In this document: piece by piece, positions 20,642 to 31,395 of the stretch
How the letters are laid out: the number at the start of each line of letters is the position of its first letter
Position numbering within the stretch: position 1 is the first letter of the stretch
Program-made: the position numbers and the translations under genes
Assembly: GCA_963580285.1 (NCBI GenBank)
Contig: OY757011.1
Coordinates: 160,815,908 to 160,879,907, forward strand
Reading direction: 5' to 3'
From: Lucinisca nassula
Lineage: Eukaryota > Mollusca > Bivalvia > Lucinida > Lucinidae
DNA: 64,000 bases
The notes under the pieces: generated by a model
Seen by the model: only the letters and a program-made list of their open reading frames with translations
Databases searched by the model: none
What the model was told of the DNA's origin: nothing

Positions 20642-21830
20642 TCCTGTGTACATTTGGATCTTGATCAATTTTCTTTCTTTAAGCCCATGCGCAATCATCT
20701 AATGGAGTTCTAGACTATTAAATAGGACAGTTTAGACCTGAAGTGACTGGTCATGACTTGTCCTTGAAACCACATCAAAATATAGTGATTGCTTAGCGGG
20801 TGGGCTGGGTCATTGGGATGTTAGCCCCAGTCTGACGTCCTTAATGAGCTGTCTGATTGGGGTCGTTAATCGTTCGCCTTATGGTGGCGGGTCTAAGTAC
20901 TCCACATTCTCCGCTCATCAGCATCACACATTTTCATTATATATACTATTGTACAGTAACTACACTTTCTATATGGCATACAAATTTCAAGAATGACCAG
21001 ACAAATGATTAAGATACTAACTGGTATGCTCCTTGGATGGTAGTTTAGCCTTTATCCTGCTGAACAATTAAGTAAGCCACACATTTCTGACTTGTTGGCA
21101 TGGTGTAATGTTTTCATTCAAATACAGAATGACGGTGTAGATCCTCATCGGATGGCTTCAGAAGCCATCTGATCTGGACCTAAACCTCTTGTTAAAGTAG
21201 GGGTTGTCGTGAACAGCAGGATAGGGTTGGACTACTCCAAAGATGGAAGTCTGGTCAATATCTGTATAGGAATAAGGATGTGTTAATCGACAGCACTATT
21301 TATGCTTTGGGCATAGATGTCCTACCAAAAGTAGAACTAATGTCCAGTTATAGCAGTCGAATTGTCAGTTATACATGAATTAAGTAGACCTGAATTGGGC
21401 TGTTTAATAATGAGCAGTCTGATCTGGTCACACTGATTATTCCTACTTCTGACATGCTTTAGAGTGGAACTGCTGCTGCCTGGTTTAGGCTATAGGGAAC
21501 AAATATAACAAATTAGATAGTTATCTGCCATAAGCAGGACGCGACTGAGAATTTCCATGTAGGTTAAAAAGCGCAATTTGTTTACATGTACGGGTATTGC
21601 ACCCACCCTGTCAAGAGGGTCAAGAGTATATATAAACGTTAATATGTACATACCCCTTTCTGGTCTCGATATGAATACAGAAGTACACTTGGTAGTGCAA
21701 TTTACCGGTCTTCAGGGTATACCTAAAACTGCCTGCTTCTCTGCCTTTACCAAATGGATTTCTAGACTTGAAAAGTGTGTTTCTGTCAAAGGAGTATTTA
21801 CTTACATACAGAGGAAGGGCAAATAAAAGA
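20642..21830. mobile_element. Mostly featureless; one hairpin MITE at 21050-21230
   Basis: At 21057-21226 inverted TATCCTGCTGAAC / GTGAACAGCAGGATA ends flank hairpin family H (21124-21195, arms AGATGGCTTC / GAAGCCATCT). The rest has no supported gene. Confidence 0.5.
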
Positions 21831-23967
21831 ATTTGGTGCTGGCTACACTTTCTTCTGGAGTGGACGCAAAAATGAAGAGCGGTGGGAAGCAGGAGTAGGC
21901 TTCGCCATCAAATCGCACCTTGTCAGTTCCAAACGGCATAAATGACCGCCTGATGACGCCGAGACTACGCTCACGCAACTATTGTAAGTGCCTATGCACC
22001 CACAATGACGAACCAAGATGAGGTCAAAGACACGTTCTATGACGATCTGGACTATGAGATTTCTGCTACACCCCGGGGAGACAAACTCATCATACTGGCA
22101 GACTTCAGTGCTAGAGTGGGCACAGACCACGAAACCTGGGAAGGAGTGATTGGGAATGAAGGAGTAGGAAAGTGCAATAGCAATGGTTTCCTGCTTTTGA
22201 AGAAGTCAGCAGAGCATGAACTGCTGATCACCAACGCAGTCTTCCGTCTGCCAACTCGCAACAAGACGTCATGGATGCATCCTCGCTCCAAACACTGGCA
22301 TCTCATTGATTATGTCATAGAATGAAGGACTGAACTGATGTCAGGGTGACAAAGACTGTGTGTGGTGCGGACTGCTGGACAGATCACAGACTCGTTGTCA
22401 GCAAACTCAACGTGCGTATCCAGCCTGCACGGCGATCACAAGGAAAGAAAGTGCCAAAGAGACTGGATGTCTCTAAGCTGAAACAAAACAGTAAGCGGCA
22501 AGCCTTCACCCATGACATCTGCAGCAGACTAGATGCAATTGAATTTAGTTCAGATGATCCAGAAGAGAACTGGAAAGTCTTCACTCTTCAGCAATGGATT
22601 CCCTAGGTCCAGTATATTGCAAACACCAAGACTGGTTTGACGAGAATGATGAAGAAATCCAGGGACTCCTTGAAGAGAAGCACCAAACACACAGGGCATG
22701 CCTTAGTATCTAACAAGGCGGCCTATTCAGATATATGCACGCCAGTTCAAACAAGACTCAGAGACATGGAAGACTCCTGGCTAAGCAACAATACTGATGA
22801 AAGCCAGTCCTTTGCAGACAGAACAAGTTCTTTGACGCACTAAAGACATTTTATGGTCTCCAGGGCTTAGGAACCACTCCTCTCCCCGGTGCAGATGGAA
22901 ATAGTCTTCTGACTGACAAAGAGTCTATCATGAAAAGATGGACTGAGCACTTTGATAGTGTTCTTAATCGGCCATCCTCTATCAATGATTATGCTATTAA
23001 CAGACTACCACAGGTTGGTTGTAATCTGCTGCTTGACAAGTTCCCAACCGTTACTGAAACAGCAAAAGCAATAACACTTCTGGCATCCGACAAGGCCCCA
23101 GGATCAGATGCAATACCTGCTGGGATTTACAAAGCAGGAGGTACTCCAGTTGCAAAGAAGTTGACAGAGTTATTTCACATTATGTGGAGAAAAGAAACCA
23201 TCCCTCAAGAATTCAAGGATGCGTATATTATCCACATATTGAAACGGAAAGGGAACACTCAGATCTGTGACAATCACCGTGGTACATGTATCTCTTTATT
23301 GTCAATTGCTGGGAAAGTCCTTGCAAGAGTCCTACTTAACCGACTGAATGAACACCTTGAACAGTCAGGGCTTTTACCAGAAAGCCAGTGTGGGTTTTGG
23401 AAGGACAGAGGAACAATTGACATGATCTTCACAGCAAAGCAGCTGCAAGAAGAAGCTGCCAGGAACAGGAAGTCAATCAATCTGTGTGTTAGCCCCAACA
23501 CTATTCATAATGATGTTTTCTGCCATGCTCACAGATGGTTTCCAGGATGGTGACAATGGCATACCTATTAGGTTTCGCTTTGATGGAAAACTTTTCAATC
23601 TCAGAAGGTTGCAAGCCAAATCCAAGGTGCAGACAGAGGTGCTAGATGAGCTCCTCTTTTCTGATGACATGGTTAAAGGTGCTCCAACAGAAAAAAAAAT
23701 GCAAAAAGGTATTGATCAAGTATCCTCCTCCTGTGATAACTATGATCTCACAATCAGCATCAAAAAGATTGAAGTAGCCTATCAGCCAGCACCTGGCAAG
23801 CCTTACAAAGGGCCCACCATCACAGTGAAAGGTCAAAGATTGCAAGTGGTAGACAAGTTCACCTACCTTGGGTGCATACTGATGATGAAGCCAATGCAAG
23901 GATTGCCAAAGCTAGTGCAGCATTTGGCCGACTACGTGGTAGTTTCTGGGATCGAAGTGGAATCATT

Positions 23968-24160
23968 GCGGCCGTAAATATTTTCTTGTCCTTTGGGATC
24001 ATTGATTCTATTCTGGAATTTTGAAAATATTTGAGGTTCACTGATGAGGCCTAATTGGCCGAAACTAGCTAGTCTGGCCCAGAAAAAATGTACACTTCAT
24101 GTTTTCCAGTTCACTGGTGTATTCCTTGCTTCCAAAAGATAACCCTTTTATAGAACATAC
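23968..24160. mobile_element. Insert in the LINE carrying a hammerhead motif
   Basis: LINE coding similarity stops after the motif SGI (about 23965) and resumes at DTKLKVYRVVVLP (about 24166). The ~190 bp between has no ORF and contains the hammerhead core. It could be a piece of a Penelope-like element LTR or a retrozyme (inference). I did not see clear target-site duplications. Confidence 0.6.
24035..24084 (+). ncRNA. Hammerhead ribozyme motif (type I topology)
   Basis: Core boxes CTGATGA (24041-24047) and GAAA (24061-24064) flank a perfect 4-bp helix II (GGCC / GGCC, loop TAATT). Helix III is very short: A24064-U24073, C-G, U-A with loop AGCT. The predicted cleavage site is after C24074 (GUC). 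Helix I can form A40-U75, C39-G76, U38-G77, G36-C79 and G35-C80. Alternatively the six bases TTCTGG at 24011-24016 pair with CCAGAA at 24079-24084. All invariant core bases are present. A short helix III is known for retroelement hammerheads, which may act as dimers; CTAGCTAG is self-complementary. Confidence 0.65.
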
Positions 24161-24745
24161 TGACACAAAACTGAAAGTTTACAGAGTTGTGGTGCTGCCA
24201 ACACTATTGTATCATGTGGAACATGGACAGTTTACCAGACTGAATTACTTCCATACAAGCTGCCTTAAGTGACAGGACAGGATTTCAGGCGAGGAAGTCC
24301 TAAACGGGGCAGGGATGCAAAGTGTACATACACTTCTAAAATTAGCACAGTTAAGATGGTCAGGCCATGTTACCAGAATGCCTGAGGAACGTTTGCCAAA
24401 GTTAATTCTCTATGGAGAACTAGAAATGGGCAAACGCTCCAAAGACGGTCAGAAGAAACGCTACAAGGACACCATAAAAGCATCCCTCAGGGACTACAAC
24501 ATTCCAACAGTGTCGTGGGAACAAATTGCACAGGACAGAGCAAAGTGGCGAGGTTTCATCAGAAGGGGTGCCAATGAATATGAGGCAAAACGAATCAGTG
24601 AAGCTGGGCAGAAACGCGCACAGCGCCTAGCCAGAGCTAAGACATCACCAACAGAGCTGCCATCCTCTAGCCTCTGTTGCTCTGTCTGCAAGAACTAGAA
24701 TCGGTCTCATCAGCCATCAGCCATCTTAGAACACACATTAGAAAC

Positions 24746-25548
24746 ATTTCACAAATATGATTAATATTGGTCATTGCCAGTCATGACAAACGAACTGTAA
24801 TTATTTACTTCGAAGCGTTGAAGTTAACGAAATGTGAATTCATGGGATTAGTAACTCGCCCTGTAGAACCCAAATGACAACATTAAATGCCCCCACCTCG
24901 TAGACACCGAAGTATGATGTTGTATGTGAAAAACAACAACAACAACAACAACACAGGCACAAACACAAGTTCATTTTTCAGGTTTTTTTATCAACCAAAT
25001 AGTGAAAATCAAGTGAAAATGAAAATAAGCTCATAAACTTGAGAGTACATGACTTGTATACCTGCAAGGAAAATAAGGCCTTTTAAGCGGTAGTGATATA
25101 TAAATACTCTCAGTCTTAAAAGTACACACATTTGTTAGATTTTATGTCTTTACTTTGTGTCCATGGCAAAAATAGAAAGTAGCCATTATAAAATGGTAAA
25201 TTTGCTAATTTTCCACCAACCATTATAATACTGTGGAATAAACAACAGCAATTACGCTTGAGTATGCACAGATTCCTTGATAAAATACATTCCGTTTCTT
25301 TGAAAACAATAGATCCGTTGCTAGCCACGTAACATCAGATAAAATAACCATTTAGATATTTTGGTCAAAATGTATGTAACAAGAAAACTGGAACAAGGCC
25401 CATCAGCAACAGTTAGCTACAAGGTTAAGTAAACGTTACTTTTCACTGCTATAGTAACAGTAATGATATTTTATTAATTGATTATCCTATATTACACAAG
25501 GTCAACCAATATTAAAAATCATAAATCATGTTTTTAATTGCGTCAATT
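24746..25548. other. AT-rich sequence with an (AAC)n tract
   Basis: (AAC)6-7 occurs at 24933-24952. No bounded repeat or exon is supported in the remainder. Confidence 0.4.
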
Positions 25549-25695
25549 AATAAAATTGTCATTAATCAAGTAATTTCGTATTGGCCAAGTTACAGGTCCT
25601 CGGTCAGCTGTATTGGCCGAGGCCTTCGGCCTCGTGCCAATACAGCAGACCTCGGACCTGTAACTGGGCCAATACGAAATTATTTGATTAATAAC
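25549..25695. mobile_element. Palindromic MITE (147 bp)
   Basis: The arms run inward from AAGTAATTTCGTATTGGCC and TTACAGGTCC to a centre at GGCCGAGGCCTTCGGCCTC. The right arm is the complement, ending GGCCAATACGAAATTATTTG. The inner part is a second palindrome. Confidence 0.75.
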
Positions 25696-25794
25696 ATTAT
25701 AATATAAATCCAAGCAATGATCAGATACGGTATATTGAATGAACTTTCAAATTAAAGTTCAAGTACCCAAAGACGACTAGAAGTAACATCCCTG

Positions 25795-25888
25795 CTAGCA
25801 TTCTACATAAATCTACAGCGGGCCGTTAGCGGCCCGTCAGCTACCCTGACGGGCCGCTAACGGCCCGCTGTAGATTTATGTAGAATGC
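25795..25888. repeat. Near-perfect 94-bp palindrome
   Basis: The left arm GCATTCTACATAAATCTACA then GCGGGCCGTTAGCGGCCCGTC is repeated exactly inverted after the loop AGCTACCCT. The inner arms are G+C-rich in an AT-rich setting. Confidence 0.85.
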
Positions 25889-25909
25889 TTACTGGGATGT
25901 CAATTTCCA

Positions 25910-26640
25910 ACAGTCACTGTTTAAAGTTCGTTCTTCACGTACATCATAATTCCAATTTTTCTGTTCCGGTATACTTTTTTTCACAATTTATAGTTCAATA
26001 TCCAGACTATAAAGTTCATACATCACACTTTATATCTTCACAGTTAAAACCATTACATAATGTTATGTAGTTCATACTTCAAAGTGCAATTTTCAGAGTT
26101 CATAGTTCCTATTTCACATTGCATTCTTTAAGGTTCATAATGCACACTTTGCAGTTCATATTTCAGTTAAAATGTCATACTACATTCTTTATTTTTCACA
26201 GCCCATAATTCGTAGGTCATACTTAACAATTCGTAGAACGCGGGTTGAAAGATGAAATAAGCTAGGTATTTGCGTATTAGACGTATGGGAGTGAAAATTT
26301 CGAACTGAGTACAATGAAGAGTGGACATTTACACTATGAATTATGAAGTGTGAAGTATGATCAATAGAGGTTAAATATGAAAAAAAAAATAAATAAAAAA
26401 TATACATTTTGAATTGTCAAACAAAGTTTGAAGTACGAACTAAGCAGTATGAATTCTGAACTATGAATAATGAACTATGAACTGTACAATATGAAGTTTA
26501 AAGTGCTACCTATTAAGTGTGGAGTACGAACTCTGAAGAATGAACTTCAACCGGTGTCTTATGAACTATTGAGTGTGAAGTATGCATTTTTAAGCATGGA
26601 CTGTGTAGAATGAGTCATGAAGTGGAAAGTAACCACTATT
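25910..26640. repeat. Strand-switching TTCATA / TATGAA degenerate satellite
   Basis: From about 25920 to 26230 the plus strand is built of irregular TTCATA, TTCACA and CAGTTCATA-like words. From about 26270 to 26630 it is built of the complement (GAACTATGAA, AAGTATGA, TGTGAAGTATG). The two halves form a ~700 bp inverted structure made of a ~10-base word rather than one long arm. Confidence 0.7.
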
Positions 26641-26676
26641 CTTTTTAGTTTTAGAGGACACGTCTTGTGCTGACTG

Positions 26677-26879
26677 TCATACAAGATTATCATGTATAAC
26701 AGCCTTAATCATTGTTTTAAGCATTAAATATCTCCGTAGAAACCCTAGTCTCTTAGACGCTTCATATCGTTTTTGTAAAACGTCTATCAGATCACGAATC
26801 ACTGCACACTTCCGGCGAAGCTCACGTGTCTGCCCCTGAAGCTGTTGGTTTTCAGCCATTATTTCAGCTCTTGACAACT
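26677..26879 (-). CDS. Terminal exon of coiled-coil protein gene
   Basis: On the minus strand the strong acceptor TTTATCTTTCTTTTACCAG precedes AGTTGTCAAGAG. The frame enters in phase 1 and runs 67 codons to TGA at 26679-26677. The product is charged and heptad-like, with ENQQL, LIDVLQKRYEASKRL and RRYLMLKTMIKAV. It closely parallels the exon at 29539-29874 (YExSK, RRY, LKxMIK), so the gene contains an internally duplicated unit. The upstream exon ends in phase 1, so the two can be spliced directly. I do not recognise the protein. Confidence 0.7.
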
Positions 26880-26934
26880 CTGGTAAAAGAAAGATAAAAT
26901 GTTTCAGTGGCAGTGTGGTCGTTCCAAACAACTA

Positions 26935-27183
26935 CAATCAAACTTCAGTGGCTCGAGCCGCGGCCCTTTTAGACTATGGAATTTTTTTCCAGATAGTCGT
27001 CGAGGTGATTCAATTGAGTACAAACGAAATGCATTTTCATGATAAAATAAGAAAATATCTTTCTGAATGATCCCTAACTGCATATATTTATCATAAGGGT
27101 AAATGGGAAAATTCCCTTTTGCCTAAGGAGTTCGAATCAGTCATGGTAAACGAGCCATCACTCTTCGATTCTTTGAAATTTCA
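26935..27183. mobile_element. MITE family X, copy 2 (decayed)
   Basis: The left end CAATCAAACTTCAGTGGCTC has TA before it. The interior has GATAAAATAAGAAAATATC and the right end GGTAAACGAGCCATCACTC. The palindrome is represented mostly by its right half. Confidence 0.65.
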
Positions 27184-27477
27184 TCCGGAAGGAAAATGCT
27201 TTTTACATGTTCAAATGATCAGCTTCCTGTGGGAATATATGATTTAAAGACTAAATAAGAGTAGTCCCTATATATTATGAAAGGACAAAAATCTACGCGC
27301 TCTGCAAACGTTCATAGTGGCTCCGTATACTAAAGTAGCGCATTGTCGTCTTTTAATCAGATTTACAAACATCTAACCTGGCGGCTTCAAACGGACAATT
27401 TGCGTGAATGTTTTAAATTGAGGCTTTTCAAATCCTTTGTCATAACAGCATAAAATTTCTTTTTTTTTAAATTTCAG

Positions 27478-27549
27478 AAATGATTGTGAACGTGGGCGCT
27501 GGAGCCGCATTTACTGGAGACAAGCCCGACTTTTCTGTGTGTATCACAC
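27478..27549 (+). CDS. Isolated plus-strand exon with start codon
   Basis: A T-rich tract and ATTTCAG precede a 72-nt segment ending at a consensus GTAAGT donor (27550). The ATG at 27480 opens a frame beginning MIVNVGAGAAFTGDKP and leaves in phase 1. The Gly-rich GAGAAFTGDKP resembles the start of AtuA-type (DUF1446) proteins, but this is a weak recollection. It lies inside the intron of the minus-strand coiled-coil gene. No further exon was found downstream. Confidence 0.45.
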
Positions 27550-27649
27550 GTAAGTCATACCGAATTGCGTTTTTCGATCAAAAGTGCGAGTTTTCTCCTA
27601 TGTATGCTGCAAAGACATCTATACCGACACTCGATTATAAAGAATAGTA

Positions 27650-27990
27650 AACACGCCGCGTGCCAGTAAAATAGTAGTGAAGGCAATGATCAGGAATCGA
27701 TACAATTAAATCACAGCTCCCATCAGAGACAACAAGGGAAATAAACACAAAAATGAAACAACTAGACCCTAATGGAAACATCTCTAGCGGAAAACCACAA
27801 GGACAGCTACTTTCCAACAAAATGGTCAATTGGCTATCCAAAACAAAATAAGCGATACACACACTCAAAGACAAGCCATAACAAAAATAAACCGCGACAG
27901 AAGAACCGCCTTGGAACGGTCAGTAAATCGAATTCCAATGGGGGTTGGGGGGGGGGGGGGGGGCTTAAATCGATTTTACGAGCATAATTA
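27650..27990 (-). repeat. Dispersed repeat R, inverted copy
   Basis: The complement matches 18060-18410, including GAAGAACCGCCTTGGAACGG (read on plus) and AAATCGATTTTA. A G15 run at 27949-27963 corresponds to the C-rich run of the other copy. Confidence 0.65.
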
Positions 27991-28536
27991 AACCCACTTT
28001 TCTCTCTTGATATAATATGAAGTCTTCGCTGGTTACGACCTGTTAAGCCACAAACTGGCCTGCTGAGCTATACAGACTAACATGAGTCTGGCGATGTCTA
28101 GGTATAGAATACTATTCATGCGGTGCAGACTAAGGTGCTAATCAGACTCGACGGATGCGCAGACTAATCTGCAGCTTTGTTGTTGGCTAATGCCAAAAAA
28201 AGAAAGGTTTTCTCATGAAGCGACTCATATTTTGAAAAGGCATGAAAGTTCTCTGACTTCATTTTTGCTTTCCTGTACACCAACGTTTGAAGGAAGACGT
28301 TTCTCTTGAGGTGCAACCCCGGTCTTGCTGAACACAACGACCACTACCTTTGCGAAGTGTAGATTCAAAGCCATCTTATTAGGATCTACACTGCTAGTCA
28401 TATTCAGTTTGCATATTTGAATGAATACATTATATCAAGTTATTTGATTGGTTGACAGTCAGAAACGGGTGTGGCAACATGAAATTATGCATCAGGACAA
28501 GGTTAAGCGTATCACTTACTGATAAGGAAGATAGAC
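27991..28536. other. Low-copy sequence with weak hairpin remnant
   Basis: 28100-28190 holds a faint GATGCGCAGACTAATCTG-type hairpin relic. No exon is supported elsewhere. Confidence 0.3.
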
Positions 28537-28881
28537 ATCACGAAAACACCGCCTATACCACTTTGAGCCCCTTTAACCCCACTTTTACCTAGTAAAACTG
28601 GGATTTACAAGGGTATACATTATTTTCCTTATTTCAGCTCCGAAACATAGATTTTGGGTACTCTTTAGAACCGCCTCGGAGGTTCTAACGAATTCCCACA
28701 ATCTATGTTTTCAAAGATTGTGGGCACTCGTTAGAACCGCCTCTCCGAAGCGGTTCTAACGAGTTCGCACAATCTATGTTTTGAACAGAAATAACAAAAA
28801 TATATATTAAAAAAATCACTGAAAATATTCATTTTCGTGGTAAAACTTTCAATATATTTGAATAGGCGTGTTTTCGTAATG
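28537..28881. mobile_element. MITE family Y, copy 3, with doubled palindrome
   Basis: The ends are ATCACGAAAACACCGCCTAT and ATAGGCGTGTTTTCGTAATG (inverted). The centre holds two successive palindromes, both built on ACTCGTTAGAACCGCCTC-type arms (about 28647-28712 and 28713-28783). They are linked by one shared ACAATCTATGTTTTCAAAGA spacer. Confidence 0.8.
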
Positions 28882-29011
28882 ATTTTGTTTTTGGAAAGAG
28901 TTGCCTCTCCTAATACTGGATCCACTTCCAAAAAAAAAGGCCCGTCATGAGAAAACTTGCCATTTGCGAACAAAGGTGCAGATCAGCCTGCGCCAGTATC
29001 CGCTGTTAGAA

Positions 29012-29374
29012 TATAAGAATCTGATATGGGGTTCTGTTGTAGATGAGCGTTTCCAACCCGAGGGATGACCGTGCTGAGCGGAACCGAGGCTACGCCGAGG
29101 TTCCGCTCAGCACGGTCATCCCGAGGGTTGGAAACGCCCATCTGCAACAGAACCCCATATTGGATTCTTTTTCTTGCACAACACCTCCGGTTAGTTTTAC
29201 AGCTCGCACATGTATACTGTTTACAGAATAAAAGTAGTGCGGAAGTAGTTCCGGCAGTTGAACAGAATTGAAGCGCATTTGTGTTAGTTGCCTGGGTGGG
29301 AACACCAGGGTCAGAACATAAATTTCTATCCCAGGGTAAAATCACGGATTTCCTTGTCTGGTGTGCAAGAATAA
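29012..29374. mobile_element. P-family hairpin transposon, copy 1
   Basis: It begins TATAAGAATCTGATATGGGG. 29015-29170 folds into a hairpin with arms of about 70 bp around GAGGCTACGCCGA. The remainder (CACAACACCTCCGG ... TTGTCTGGTGTGCAAGAATA) is almost identical to 35830-36064. The similar open frames in both copies are palindrome reads. Confidence 0.85.
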
Positions 29375-29538
29375 TTCCTCTAGTTTCCCTATCTTAAAGC
29401 TCAAGACTTTCTAGTCTGTGTATTTTAGGTCGGTTTGTCTAACCACGAAGACGTTTTTACTCATTATACGGCTGATAAGCAACCGCGAAATCATTAGGTT
29501 TTAGTAATGAATTCACTTTAACAAACATTAGTGCTTAC

Positions 29539-29874
29539 TTTGATATTTTTCCTCCCGTCTTTTTGCGCTTTCTATCTGATAGCTATAATCTTTACAACCC
29601 TGCATCAATCCACATACCCCCAAACTCTGCGTTGACACCGACTCATCCTGGTTCAGTCTCAAGTGCATTGTGGTTCTCTTTATCATTGCCTTCAACCTCT
29701 CATACCTCCTCACGGGGTCAAATCCTTTAGATTCTTCGTACTCTGTAGCTAGCTGATCTACGATTTGTTTGAGTTTCTTTTGTTCCAGTTGTAAATTATC
29801 CAGTTCGCCACAAAGTAGTTCGTTCTCCTTTCTAGCATCATCCCGAACATTAGAGCGGTCAGTTGACACAGAAG
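29539..29874 (-). CDS. Internal exon of coiled-coil protein gene (336 nt, phase 1-1)
   Basis: On the minus strand acceptor CGCTTTCTGATTCTAG and donor GTAAGC bracket exactly 112 codons in phase 1-1. The residues are highly charged and leucine-rich (KENELLCGELDNLQLEQKKL, IVDQLATEYEESKGF, RRYERLKAMIKR), strongly suggesting a coiled coil. The tail SAKRREEKYQS leads in frame into the exon at 26879. An alternative reading has the ATG at 29899 as start codon with no acceptor. The exon is symmetrical, so duplication or skipping would keep frame. Confidence 0.7.
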
Positions 29875-30676
29875 CTAGAATCAGAAAGCGAAGACTCATT
29901 GTTATGACTTATACACAGACTGTTGCCATGATTTGAAAATCGGTTTTTATAATCCAAGTTTGAATTTAATGTTTCTGTTACATGTAAGAAGATAAACGAC
30001 TTGGCAATAAAATCGAAACTCATTTTTAATATAAATATAGGCCTGTGCACAGGAATAGATACAAATTGCCATGTGAGGCCTGTGATGACTGATCATACTG
30101 TGCAGTCTTATCGGAGTCTTCACAGGTCACTCAAGTAATCTATAGATTATTGCCCATCCATAGGACAAAAATTGAAGATACTGATAAGACTTGATCGAAG
30201 CGCAGGCTTGTGCATCAACACTTCAAGCTCTAAGCACGGTTACCGAAGGCCATTTTCAAAGTTTTTGTTTTCCTTATTTTTTATCAAAAATAAGGCCTTT
30301 AATTACACGCGGATCGTCTGCTATTACTTGCTAGACAGACGATTCACTGTTTTTGCTGAAAAATAGTGAAAAGGTTAGATTGCGGTGTGCTCTAGAAGTT
30401 TCTTCAGCGCCTGATGGGTTAACAACCAAGCCTACAGATTCTGTATAAACGCTATTACAAACAAATTTACATATGAAACCTTCGACAGCGCAAATTACTA
30501 AGCTGTAGACTGAATCTTACTGGTCATCTGAAGCAGTTTGGATTGGTATTCTATGGAATCTTACTGCAAAAAATTGAGGTCTCTTGTAAGATTAGGATGT
30601 TAATGCTGGAAATTTGTCACATTTGTTAAATTTTCTCTCAGCTGGCTTGCTCGTGTCCTTCAGAGCAATATCATTT
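29875..30676. other. Low-copy sequence, no feature seen
   Basis: No repeat with ends or exon-like frame with good splice sites was recognised. It would be intron of the coiled-coil gene if an upstream exon lies to the right. Confidence 0.35.
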
Positions 30677-30912
30677 GAGCCCCGCCAAGCGAATTTGTGT
30701 CTTCGAGCATTCCGTCATGACAAATTTAACTGCGCATGCCCAGCCATTCAGAGGGGCCAGGGATATGGCTTTCTGTCTGAAGGTCCTCTTGATTCACTGC
30801 TTGTATGAGCGAGCAGCGAAGGTTCTGGCGAGACTGCGCGGATGCGCAGGCTCGCCTGAACCTTCGCTGCTTGCATAGGCGATAAGTACCAAAATCGCTT
30901 GACGGGGCCCAT
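30677..30912. mobile_element. TIR MITE with central hairpin
   Basis: The ends GAGCCCCGCCAAGCGAATTT and AAAATCGCTTGACGGGGCCC are inverted. 30808-30875 forms a hairpin: AGCAGCGAAGGTTCTGGCGA against the inverse, loop GCGCGGATGCGC. Non-coding. Confidence 0.75.
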
Positions 30913-31395
30913 TTCGTCTTTAGGAAATACGTCATTAGAGAGCCATCAATTAAAGTTTATGTCGTACAGACTAGAACCAAGCTATATATACGGCTTTGAA
31001 CTTTGTAATGGAATAAAATCAACTACATATCGATTCCGTTATTCAGTTATACCTTAATGAGCTAGCTTGTGATTTCATATCCGGAAGATTTTTTTATGAT
31101 ACGCCAATTTCCTGTTCAGACGACAGAAGAAAGTAATGCCATGCGAAGACAAAAAAAAAAAAAAAAAAAAAAAACAACAACAAGAGGGCCCAGAGGGCCC
31201 TGGTTTGCTCACCTGTGTGTCACTGTCTCGAGTACATTCTATTTTTAGCTTAGGTGGCCATCTTGTTCATCAGCAGAGTGATGTTAGCTTATTTGGTAGG
31301 GAGTAACCTAGGCAATATTCCTGTGAAGTTTGAATCAAATTTGCCTTAGGGTTTAGGAGGAGTTCACGTTTGAATCAAATTTACAATATTTTTCT

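Larger units (their letters stand above)
21838..24745 (+). pseudogene. Non-LTR retrotransposon ORF2 (endonuclease-RT), disrupted
   Basis: From 5' to 3': APE-type endonuclease fragments (FWSGRKNEERWEAGVGFAIK, then AYAPT and LIILADFSARVG, SWMHPRSKHWHLIDYVI), stops and shifts at 21935-22000 and 22325. RT follows at 22930-23480 (LLASDKAPGSDAIPAGIYKA, LSIAGKVLARVLLNRLN, GLLPESQCGF). A deletion near 23484 fuses INLC directly to VLAPTLF in another frame, removing the segment with the first catalytic Asp. Next come LLFSDDM (FADD box) and VDKFTYLGCIL. An insert occupies about 23968-24160. The C-terminal region follows (LRWSGHVTRMPEERLPKLIL) with a CSVCK zinc-finger start and a frameshifted TRIGLISH end. 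The element cannot be autonomous. The clade was not determined. Confidence 0.85.

Noticed and set aside
22005..22325. Independent gene encoding an endonuclease
   Set aside because: It is the APE domain fragment of the LINE at 21838-24745, in order with its RT part.
29043..29345. Similar frames on both strands at 29.0 and 35.7 kb
   Set aside because: Both strands of a long palindrome read alike; this is P-family hairpin DNA, not a conserved protein.
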